Positions 1 through 7,441 of a DNA stretch of 64,000 nt are shown here, one piece after another. A program made the position numbers and the translations under genes. Each line of letters starts with the position of its first letter. Within the stretch, counting starts at the first letter, position 1. Source of the stretch: Deinococcus humi (GTDB lineage Bacteria > Deinococcota > Deinococci > Deinococcales > Deinococcaceae); contig NZ_JACHFL010000003.1 of NCBI RefSeq assembly GCF_014201875.1, positions 186,001 to 250,000 of the forward strand, given 5' to 3'. The notes beneath the pieces are model-generated. The model did no database searches. It worked only from the letters and a program-made list of their open reading frames with translations, and was not told where the DNA came from.

Positions 1-443
1 GGGGTAAACCAGGAGGGGTGGCGCGGTTCACACAGGACCGCAGCGGAGGTGAGGTCCCGGAGTTCCATGAAGAAGGCCCGCGCGACGTCACACTCGAACG
101 CCAGGCTGGGTGGGAGTTGAACGAGCAGGCCACCCAGCCTGTCCCCAAGGCCCTCCACCTGGTCCAGAAAGGAGCGCAGCAGGTCACCGCTTTCGCGCAG
201 CCGCGCCGTATGGGTGACCGCCTTGGGGACCTTGACGCTGAAGCGGAATCCGGGAGGAACACTGCGTGCCCACCGTTCGTAGGTGCGGCGCTGGTGCGGC
301 CGGGTGAACGAGGAGTTGATCTCCACCGCGGTCAAGCGGGTGCTGTAGCGTTCCAGCACGCTGTCACCGGTGTCGAAGAGAGCCGCCTGGCCGCTGGCTA
401 CGCCCCAGCCCGCACAACCAATTTTGAAGACGTCAGACCGCAT
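1..443 (-). CDS. DUF72 (YecE-like) family protein, partial
   Basis: The reverse strand reads from an ATG at 443 through the window edge, so only about 147 N-terminal residues are visible. The start is preceded by a strong GGAGGAG ribosome binding site. Recognisable family signs are an early KIGCAGWG segment, a VEINSSF segment and FSVKVPKAVTH followed by LLVQLPPSL, which match the TIM-barrel DUF72 family. The biochemical role of DUF72 proteins is not settled. The plus-strand open frame over the same bases is its shadow. Confidence 0.85.
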   Translation of the reverse strand, partial: MRSDVFKIGCAGWGVASGQAALFDTGDSVLERYSTRLTAVEINSSFTRPHQRRTYERWARSVPPGFRFSVKVPKAVTHTARLRESGDLLRSFLDQVEGLGDRLGGLLVQLPPSLAFECDVARAFFMELRDLTSAAVLCEPRHPSWFT

Positions 444-623
444 GGCTGCTCCTCCTGCGCCTGATTGTTTCAAGGGTAGCAGCGGCTGTGTAGGGATTTG
501 AGCCATTTTGTACCTTCGATTGCTTTCATGAGACGGACCGAACCGGAGCCAGGGTAGGAAGGACCTGACCCAGGCCGGACAGCGTGGGGTGAATCCAGGC
601 AGGTGCATGCCTCATGGGCCGTA

Positions 624-640
624 TTACGTTCACAGCGTAA
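624..640. promoter_or_regulatory. RDRM-like 17-bp palindrome upstream of topA
   Basis: TTACG and CGTAA arms flank seven bases in a 17-bp frame, the geometry of the Deinococcus radiation/desiccation response motif (arms TTATG and CATAA), with one symmetric substitution in each arm. A TATGCT box follows at 650-655, so the palindrome covers the expected -35 region of the topA promoter. This suggests DdrO-type repression. Binding is inference. Confidence 0.5.
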
Positions 641-693
641 CGAGTCGAGTATGCTGAACCTATGTGCCGTGCCCAGCCACAAGGAGAGGCTCC

Positions 694-2709
694 GTGTTGA
701 CCCTGGTGATCGTGGAGAGTCCGGCCAAGGCCAAAAAGATCGCCGGTTATCTGGGACCGGGATACATCGTCCAGGCGTCGCTCGGGCACGTGCGGGACCT
801 ACCTGGTAGTCGGGCCGAGATTCCAGAGCAGTACGCAGGAGAGCGCTGGGCGAGTCTCGGCGTCCACCCGGAGACCTTCCGGCCCATCTACGTGGTGCCC
901 CAGAGCAAGCGGCGCACCGTCGAGGAGTTGCGGGCTCTGGCCAGGAAGGCCGACCGGGTGCTGTTCGCCGCCGACCCCGACCGCGAGGGCGAGGCCATCG
1001 CCTGGCACCTGAGTGTTCTGCTGGGGGTCAAGGATCCGGTGCGCTTGGTCTACTCCGAGATCACCAGAGAGGCCCTTCAGGCCGCCCTGACCCAGACCCG
1101 TCCCCTGAACCTCCCGCTTGTGGCGGCCCAGGAGTCGCGGCGGGTCATCGACCGCCTGGTGGGGTATGGCGTCAGTCCCCTGCTGTGGAGCAGCGTGGGG
1201 GGAAAGTTGAGCGCAGGACGCGTCCAGAGCGCGGCACTGATGCTGCTTGCGCAGCGCGAGATGGCGAGGATGAAGTTCACGCCCGCCACCTTCTGGACCT
1301 TGCGGGCCGACGTCCTGACCCGCCCGAAGTTCGTGGCGACGGTGACCCACGTGCGGACGGAAGACCATCCTGAGGGCCACGCCATCGCCCGCGCCAGCGA
1401 CTTTACCGAAGGCGGCGTGCTCAAGGGCGGTGCGGACGTCTTGCTGATGACCGATGAACAGGCGAAGGCGCTGTGCGAGCGTCTGGACGGACAGAGCGCC
1501 ATCGTGGCTGCGGTGGAGCAGAGCGAGACGCGTTCGCGCCCGGCGCCGCCCTTCACGACGTCCACCCTGCAGCAAGCTGGAGCCCGCCTAAAGCTCGGCG
1601 CGAAAGAGGTCATGGACCTCGCGCAGCAGCTCTACGAGCGGGGCTTTATCACCTACATGCGCACCGACTCTCCCGTCCTTTCGGAAGAAGCGCTCACCGA
1701 GTCCCGCCGGGTGGCGACCGGCCTCTTCGGGGAGGACGCCGTGCCCAGGGAGCCGCGCCAGTACGCGACCCGCAACAAGAACGCCCAGGAAGCCCATGAG
1801 GCCATCCGGCCCACTGGGGTGAACTGGAAGGCACCCGCACAGACGGGCTTGTCGGGCAACCTGCTGGCCCTGTATACCCTGGTCTACCAGCGGACGGTGG
1901 CCAGCCAGATGCACGACGCGGTGTATGACAAGACGGTGGTGACGCTGAACTGCGGCGACGCCATCCTGCGGGCTCAGGGCCGGGTACTGCGTGGGGCTGG
2001 CTACACCGCCCTGCTGTCGAGCGACGAGGAGGATGCGGAGAGCCAGCGCCTGCCGAAGGTGATGGTGGGCCAGGTGGTTCCCCTGAAGGTCCGCCCGCCC
2101 GAGGGCAAGCGCACCGCGGCGCCGCCGCGCTACACGGAAGCTGCCCTGGTGCAGGCGATGGAACGCGCCGGTATCGGACGGCCCAGCACCTACGCCCAGA
2201 CGCTGGCCACCCTGGCGGCCCGCGACTATACCCGGCCGCTGGGACGCGCGCTGGCGGTCACGGCCACGGGGTTGCTGGTGGCGACGTACCTCGCCCGTCA
2301 GGTGCCGGAGGTGGCCCAGGCGGAGTTCACGGCGCTGATGGAGGCGGGGCTGGACGATGTGGCGGCCGGCCACACCACCCGGGTGGCGTACCTGCGGCAG
2401 TTCTGGACCCAGGGGCTGGCGCCCCGGATTCGCGGCGCAGGGGATGACCCGCCCACGCTGCCTCTGCCGCACCTGCCCGGTGCGCGACTGCGCGCCACGG
2501 CCAGTGGGGTCAAGCTGTTCCGGGACGGACACAGCGCCCTGCTGCCTCTGGAGGCGCTTCCCGCGGAGCTGGACGAAGCGGCGGCCGGGGCCGTGATGGC
2601 TGGCACCTGGAAACCGAAAAAGGTCCGTGCGGCGAAAGGGACGAGAGGGAACGCGCTGCCGGGGAACACTCGTGTGCGGGCGGGTCAGGAGTGGAAGGAC
2701 AGGACGTGA
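694..2709 (+). CDS. topA: DNA topoisomerase I (type IA), short form without zinc ribbons
   Basis: Relaxes negatively supercoiled DNA through a transient 5'-phosphotyrosyl bond. The N-terminus carries the TOPRIM domain (VIVESPAKAKK, then DPDREGEAIAWH). The catalytic tyrosine sits in ITYMRTDS, followed by QEAHEAIRPT and GRPSTYAQTL. The protein is about 671 residues and its C-terminal part shows no cysteine pairs, so the zinc-ribbon tail of long bacterial TopA proteins is absent. An AAGGAG site at 681-686 supports GTG 694, or TTG 697 three bases later, over an in-frame ATG further upstream. Genomes of this group may hold a second, longer TopA, so this could be an accessory paralogue. The RDRM-like palindrome upstream hints at damage induction. 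Confidence 0.93.
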   Translation: MLTLVIVESPAKAKKIAGYLGPGYIVQASLGHVRDLPGSRAEIPEQYAGERWASLGVHPETFRPIYVVPQSKRRTVEELRALARKADRVLFAADPDREGEAIAWHLSVLLGVKDPVRLVYSEITREALQAALTQTRPLNLPLVAAQESRRVIDRLVGYGVSPLLWSSVGGKLSAGRVQSAALMLLAQREMARMKFTPATFWTLRADVLTRPKFVATVTHVRTEDHPEGHAIARASDFTEGGVLKGGADVLLMTDEQAKALCERLDGQSAIVAAVEQSETRSRPAPPFTTSTLQQAGARLKLGAKEVMDLAQQLYERGFITYMRTDSPVLSEEALTESRRVATGLFGEDAVPREPRQYATRNKNAQEAHEAIRPTGVNWKAPAQTGLSGNLLALYTLVYQRTVASQMHDAVYDKTVVTLNCGDAILRAQGRVLRGAGYTALLSSDEEDAESQRLPKVMVGQVVPLKVRPPEGKRTAAPPRYTEAALVQAMERAGIGRPSTYAQTLATLAARDYTRPLGRALAVTATGLLVATYLARQVPEVAQAEFTALMEAGLDDVAAGHTTRVAYLRQFWTQGLAPRIRGAGDDPPTLPLPHLPGARLRATASGVKLFRDGHSALLPLEALPAELDEAAAGAVMAGTWKPKKVRAAKGTRGNALPGNTRVRAGQEWKDRT

Positions 2710-2870
2710 AGGCGAGGATGGTCAACCCGGCACGCCCTCGCCCTGCACGCCCGGATCTCATTGATGGGTCACCCATACGTCCAAGGCGCCTGGCTAAGGC
2801 AGGGCGATGAAGCTCGGGTCTGGCCTTCAGCCTTGCATGTCTGAACAGCCTGCAGAGCTCTTCTTCATGT

Positions 2871-2985
2871 CTGGGACGAACGTCATGCGCCTGTGACAGC
2901 GCGCGGGCTAGCCTCTGCTCAACAAGCAGGACCTGCCCTTGTGCGGCAGGAGGACCGCCCCACAGTACGTGGGGCTTTTTCTTTG
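2871..2985 (+). ncRNA. Candidate small RNA, copy A of a two-copy family
   Basis: This 115-nt block recurs at 20631-20745 on the other strand. Shared parts in order are CTGGGACGAACGTCAT, CTGTGACAGC, a TANNNT box (TAGCCT, 2909-2914), CTCAA, hairpin 1 (CCTGCC 2932-2937 with GGCAGG 2945-2950), GACC, and hairpin 2 (GCCCCAC 2957-2963 with GTGGGGC 2969-2975) followed by TTTTTCTTT. Stems are identical while both loops differ between copies, as expected for a structured RNA. A transcript of about 60 nt starting near 2921 and ending at the intrinsic terminator is inferred. No open reading frame is conserved. Confidence 0.6.
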
Positions 2986-3508
2986 GTTGAAAGATCAGTG
3001 TCAGTGTTGTGAAGCTCAGGAGGCTGCGCCGGGAAATCGAATTGCCTTCAAGGTCCGTGTTCAGGGCTGGCAATCGGCGCGGCGGACTATCACATCTACT
3101 TTGAGGACCTCCTGAACCTCAAGCCACTCCTGGAGGAGATACGCCACGATCAACCGGCCGCTCTGGTCACGAGAGAGCTACAGCACCGCCAACTGGCGGT
3201 TGGGCTGGCCATCCCATCATGTGCCAGGGGATCAGGTATAGCCGGAATGGACTCCCAGCGGATCGTCGACAGCGGTGGCAAAGGCACGGTGGGCCGCCAC
3301 CGTGCCAATACGGATATTGACGCAGTAGAGTCCGCTAGGTCCTGGCCAGAGCGAAACAACGTTCAGACCGTCAAGGCCGGGACCGCCGAGCAGGTAGACC
3401 TACACGAGCACCCCCTTAATGGTTATGGGCGTCATTCTGGCTTAAGTCACCCTGAAACGGACGCCACAAGCAGGACTATTGCGACGGCCCGCCAGCAGCG
3501 TGGCAATC
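2986..3508. other. Intergenic stretch without recognisable gene
   Basis: Between the small RNA and the CBS operon there are only short open frames on both strands, none with a good start or a recognisable domain. A plus-strand frame from about 3064 stays open for over 120 codons, but its composition looks like chance in high-GC DNA or an eroded gene. No repeat or RNA gene was seen. Confidence 0.4.
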
Positions 3509-4810
3509 TCACACTTCAGTGCCTACAGGACGGACACGGATGCGGGTGATCTTCAGGCCGTCCACAGCCTCGGCCGTGAGGTCATGGCCCTGCACGTGCA
3601 CCGTAAGGCCTGGTTGTGGCACGGTGCCATGCGCTTCGAGCACCAGACCGGCGACGGTGGTGACCTCGTCGCTGTGCAGATTCAGGCCGTGATCTTCTCG
3701 CAGTTCGGAGAGGGTCACCTCGCCGTCCAGCGAGTACGAGCCGTCGGGATTGCGGCGCAGCCAGTCACTGTCTGAGTCATCATCTTCTTCCATCACGTCC
3801 TCAATCAGGTCGTCCATCGTTACGAAGCCGAGGGTGCCGCCGAACTCGTCGACGATCAGCGCCGCGTGCATGCGCTCGCGCTTGAACAGCGCCAACAAGT
3901 CCTCGGCGCTGGCACCCGCAGCCAGGCTGGGCAGCGGCCGCACCAGCTGGCCCAGGTCCAGTGGATGGCCTGTCGCCCGCGCCCGGATAAAGTCCTTGAC
4001 GTGAAGGACCCCGATGATTTCGTCGAGGTGGTCCTCGTACACGGGATAGCGGCTGCGGGGCGAACGGGTGATGCGTGCGAGCACATCTTCAGGCGTGGCG
4101 TCCACCGACAGGACCTCCAGACTCCGGCGGGGGGTCATCAGTTCCTGTGCGGTGCGGTCCTCAAGCGCGAAGATGTTCTGAATCAGGTCGCGCTGTGCCT
4201 CGCCGAGCTGCCCACTCTGCGCGCTCTCCTCGGTGATGATGCTGAGTTCCTTGCTGGTATAGAGCAAGGCGTCCTTGCCAGGTTCCCTGATCCGCAGCAG
4301 GCGCATCAGGCCCAGCGCCAGGACGCTCAGCACCGCGATCAGTGGCCGGAACACGAAGCCGAAGACGCGCATCAATGGATTGACCCGCACGCTGACTGCC
4401 TCCGGCGTCTGGAGGGCCAGGGCTTTGGGGATCATCTCCCCGAACACGACATGCATGAAGGTGATCAGGCTCAAGGCGATGATGAAGCCCAAGGTGTGCG
4501 CGGCAGCGTAAGACAGCCCCGCGTGCTCAAAAGGACCGTAAAGCCATTTTGCTATCGCCGGTTCTCCGTACATCCCCAGCCCGATAGAGGCCAGGGTGAT
4601 GCCCAGTTGCGCGATGGCGATGTAACGGTCCTTGCCCGTGGGGTGATCGAAGATTCGGAGCAGCCCCTGGGCAGCGCCGTTCCCCTTCCCGGCAAGCACG
4701 TTCAAGCGGCTTCGACGTGAAGCCACCAGCGCGAACTCGGCCGCGACGAACAGGCCGTTGAGCAAAACCAGCACCACGATGATCAAAAGAGGCGTCAGGT
4801 ACTCGAGCAT
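3509..4810 (-). CDS. CNNM (DUF21)/CBS-pair membrane protein, HlyC/CorC family
   Basis: A 433-residue protein with an N-terminal CNNM membrane domain (hydrophobic segments at about 1-30, 65-90, 95-120 and 140-165, including GLFVAAEFALVASRRSR). A cytosolic CBS pair follows at about 220-340 (MTPRRSL, RYPVYEDHLDEIIGVLHVKDF, AALIVDEFGGTLGFVT), then a C-terminal CorC/HlyC domain at about 350-430. Family members are implicated in Mg2+ or Co2+ efflux, and the haemolysin label is historical. The ATG at 4810 overlaps the stop of the upstream paralogue (ATGA), so the two are translationally coupled and may act as a heteromer. Confidence 0.9.
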   Translation of the reverse strand: MLEYLTPLLIIVVLVLLNGLFVAAEFALVASRRSRLNVLAGKGNGAAQGLLRIFDHPTGKDRYIAIAQLGITLASIGLGMYGEPAIAKWLYGPFEHAGLSYAAAHTLGFIIALSLITFMHVVFGEMIPKALALQTPEAVSVRVNPLMRVFGFVFRPLIAVLSVLALGLMRLLRIREPGKDALLYTSKELSIITEESAQSGQLGEAQRDLIQNIFALEDRTAQELMTPRRSLEVLSVDATPEDVLARITRSPRSRYPVYEDHLDEIIGVLHVKDFIRARATGHPLDLGQLVRPLPSLAAGASAEDLLALFKRERMHAALIVDEFGGTLGFVTMDDLIEDVMEEDDDSDSDWLRRNPDGSYSLDGEVTLSELREDHGLNLHSDEVTTVAGLVLEAHGTVPQPGLTVHVQGHDLTAEAVDGLKITRIRVRPVGTEV

Positions 4811-6123
4811 CAGAGCCTCTCCGGGTCGTTACGGTCCACACTGCCGCTCGGCAGAGAGAAGCTCACCCGCTGCACGGCGCGGCGCTCCATCGCTTCGACA
4901 CGCAGGGTTAGGGCGTCCACCCCCACCTCGTCGCCCACCATCGGTAGGCGCCCGAGTTCCTGCCAGATCAGGCCACTGACGGTATCCACCTCGTCGTTCG
5001 GCAGTTTAAGGACGAAGCGGTGGTTCAGGGCTTCGATCAGCACGTCACCGCGAACGGTGACCCGGTGGCCCTGAACCACCACGGGTTCTTCTTCCTGGTC
5101 GAACTCGTCCTGGATCTCCCCGAAGATCTCCTCCAGGGCGTCCTCCAGGGTCACGATTCCGACCACACGGCCGTATTCGTCCACCACGATGGCGCTCTGG
5201 CGCGACGCTTCCCGCAGCTTGCGCCACAGGTCTGGAACAGCCATGCTGTCTGCCACGATCATGGGGGGGCGCATGATGCCGCTGACCTGCGCCCCCGGGC
5301 GCCGCTCCGCCGCCAGAAACAGCTGGCGGAGGTTCACGATCCCGATCACGTCGTCGGCGTGGTCACCCGTCACAGGGAAGCGCGTGTAGGACGTGGCCGC
5401 CAATTGCCGCATGGCCTCCTGGACGGACGAGTGCGCGGGGATGGTCACCATGCGGGTGCGGGGCGTCATAATCTCGCGCACGATGCGGTCCTCAACATTT
5501 AACACGCCCGCCACCATGTCGCGCTCGGCCGCGTCGATCAGTCCGCCCCTGGCGCTGTCACGGTAGAGGTCCTCGAGTTCCTCGGGGGAGTGGACGTGCG
5601 CGTGGCTGTGGTCGACATTCAGGCCCCAGGCCCTCATCAGCCGAAATGCGGTGCCGTTAAACACGGCAATCAACGGCTGGAAGAGCCACAGGCTCAACAG
5701 CATAGGCCGCAGCGTGGCTGTGGCGAGTCGCTCGGGGTAGCGCAACGCGACCGTCTTGGGCAGCAGTTCACCCAGCACGACCTGTAAGGCTGTGATCACG
5801 ACCAGCACGATGATTGTGGCCACGACCGGACCGCCCACCGCCCCCAGGACGGGTGTCAGCAGGGGGGTGAGCTGCGACTGCCCATACGCCCCAGCGATCA
5901 GGCTACTGAGGGTGATGCCGATCTGGCAGGCCGCGACGTAAGTGTCCAGCTGTTTCGGGTCCCGCAGGATACCGAGCAACCTGGCAGCGGCGCGGTTGCC
6001 GTTCTCGGCCGCTTCCTGCACCCTGGAGCGGCGCGAGCCCACGGTGGCAAACTCGGCAGCCACGTACAGGGCATTGACGGCCACCATGATCAGGATGACC
6101 AGCACCGGTAGCAGCACACTCAA
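4810..6123 (-). CDS. CNNM (DUF21)/CBS-pair membrane protein, HlyC/CorC family (first gene of pair)
   Basis: A 437-residue paralogue of the downstream gene with the same layout: four hydrophobic segments in the first 170 residues (VNALYVAAEFATVGSRRSR near the start), a CBS pair at about 215-335 (IMTPRTRMVTIP, TRFPVTGDHADDVIGIVNLRQLF, IVVDEYGRVVGIVTLEDALEEIFG) and a CorC/HlyC-type C-terminal domain. The likely function is divalent cation export or regulation. The start is uncertain: TTG at 6123 or GTG at 6117 both fit, and no clear ribosome binding site is present. Confidence 0.88.
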   Translation of the reverse strand: MSVLLPVLVILIMVAVNALYVAAEFATVGSRRSRVQEAAENGNRAAARLLGILRDPKQLDTYVAACQIGITLSSLIAGAYGQSQLTPLLTPVLGAVGGPVVATIIVLVVITALQVVLGELLPKTVALRYPERLATATLRPMLLSLWLFQPLIAVFNGTAFRLMRAWGLNVDHSHAHVHSPEELEDLYRDSARGGLIDAAERDMVAGVLNVEDRIVREIMTPRTRMVTIPAHSSVQEAMRQLAATSYTRFPVTGDHADDVIGIVNLRQLFLAAERRPGAQVSGIMRPPMIVADSMAVPDLWRKLREASRQSAIVVDEYGRVVGIVTLEDALEEIFGEIQDEFDQEEEPVVVQGHRVTVRGDVLIEALNHRFVLKLPNDEVDTVSGLIWQELGRLPMVGDEVGVDALTLRVEAMERRAVQRVSFSLPSGSVDRNDPERL

Positions 6124-6408
6124 CGCGCATCACCGACCCTGGCGTGGGAAAGGACTGGATTGTGGGCAGTACTGGGAGGTTCAGCGTTGTCGCTACTGGG
6201 CAACGGCATAGAGCGGCATCATACGTGGAAGACGTCAGGGCTGTATGAGCCTCAGGAGCTTGATGGGCCTGTCCGCTGCGCTGCCCGGGGCCAGGACACC
6301 GGGGGCCACCCCAATCTGAGGTCAGGACGCGGTTGGGTCAGACAGGTCACCGGTGATATGTGGCGCTGCCCGGCAAGGCCTCATGGCAGGTAAAATCGAT
6401 TCGGCTGG

Positions 6409-6687
6409 ATGCGTGTCGTCGTGCCGGAAGTGTGGACCCTGACGGTCCTGAAGACACTCGCCAACGATATCCATTACGAGACCGTCCGGCTCCTTGGCGC
6501 GGGGGAGCGCTGCGTATACGCTCTGGAAGCGCTGCTAAACCTCCTCCAGGATAAGGTTTCATGCGACCTTACTGGAATGCGTGATGCAGGGCTAGTGGTC
6601 GGGAAGCTCCGCGGCAAGAACAGCTGATACCGCCTCTTGCCTGAGCCGCCATATCTTCTCGGCGGGGAGCGGATGCGCGACGTCTAA
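6409..6687 (+). pseudogene. arsR: ArsR-family repressor, interrupted by an in-frame stop
   Basis: The frame from about 6409 (or GTG 6430) reads like an ArsR winged-helix protein: LKTLANDIHYETVRLL, GERCVYALEALL, then LRDAGL-like and VVGKLRGKNS segments. A TGA at 6625-6627 stops it, but the same frame continues after the stop as YRLLPEPPYLLGGERMRDV to TAA at 6687, which matches the C-terminus of these repressors. The metal-binding CVCD-type motif is eroded (CVYAL). This is a decayed arsenic-sensing repressor; the intact state is inferred from family knowledge. Confidence 0.7.
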
Positions 6688-6741
6688 CTGTTTGGTCTGC
6701 CCGAGACATATTAAGCTGGATCAGTGCGTTTGCGTGCGGGC

Positions 6742-7012
6742 ATGCCCCACGTCCTGATCCTGTGCACCCATAACTTCGCGCGTTCCAGATGGCCCAAGCC
6801 CTGACCCATGATGCCGCGCGCGGGGCTGACCTTGACCTAGAGATGTACTCCGTCGGTACCTACGCCACCCGGATCAAGGACGAGTCGAGGACTAGATCAG
6901 CAAGATCTTGAACGAAGTGCTGGATTCTCAGCACTTCGACTACGTGATCACGGTGTGCGACAGTGCCGCTGAAGCCTGCCCGGTCTACTCGGGCCCCCTG
7001 GCGTGGATGCTC
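6742..7012 (+). pseudogene. arsC: Arsenate reductase (LMW-phosphatase type), multiply frameshifted
   Basis: The ATG at 6742 opens MPHVLILCTHNFARSR, a near-copy of the ArsC/LMW phosphatase P-loop (C-T-x-N-x-ARS). The frame then breaks near 6788 and continues in the next frame as MAQALTHDAARGADLDLE and YSVGTYATRIKDE. A third segment reads LNEVLDSQHFDYVITVCDSAAEACPVY, the conserved DxVITVCD motif of thioredoxin-coupled arsenate reductases. At least two frameshifts and a stop make it non-functional. It directly follows the arsR relic, the usual ars operon order. Confidence 0.7.
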
Positions 7013-7050
7013 TCGTGATGAGGGAGACCTGGAGAAAGCCTCCTTCGGCG

Positions 7051-7200
7051 CTGTTCATCTGCACCGAGGACACGGCGCGTTCCCACGTGGCCTAGGTGTT
7101 GCTGGAGCTTGGCAAATTCCATTTCCTGAAGATCAAGGAATGGAAGGAAGGGGCGGGGTACTTGGGGCCTGACCTTCCGCCCGGCTTCATGAGATGCCCC
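7051..7200 (+). pseudogene. Second LMW-phosphatase/ArsC-like fragment
   Basis: A separate fragment begins LFICTEDTARSHVA followed by a TAG stop and then VLLELGKFHFLK in the same frame. This resembles the start of another low-molecular-weight phosphatase-type arsenate reductase (C-T-E-N-T-ARS-QMAEALL in intact proteins). Nothing recognisable follows up to the sensor gene at 7442. It is probably a relic of the same decayed ars locus. Confidence 0.5.
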
Positions 7201-7441
7201 TGATGTGGTCGACGCGCAGGTGACAGATCTCGCCTATAGCGTGTTTCCGCACGATCAAGCATTGGTGCTGGCGTTGCACGGTGGCCAGCGGGGAGCACTC
7301 CTGATGGCAAGTGCCTGGCCCACTGCTGTCCGCGGTCAGGCTGCTTACGACGCGACGGAGTAAGGGACATGTGTGAGCCTTCAGCTAAGATTGAACCATC
7401 GGGAAAGCCGCTTGATCGCACCTGGTTCACTGAGGTACTCC

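Noticed and set aside
18..464. Plus-strand open frame of 148 codons at the left edge
   Set aside because: The opposite strand carries clear DUF72 motifs and a strong ribosome binding site; this frame is its shadow.
6625..6627. In-frame TGA of arsR as a possible recoding (selenocysteine) codon
   Set aside because: ArsR proteins have no selenocysteine forms, no hairpin follows, and the neighbouring arsC is broken too; decay is simpler.
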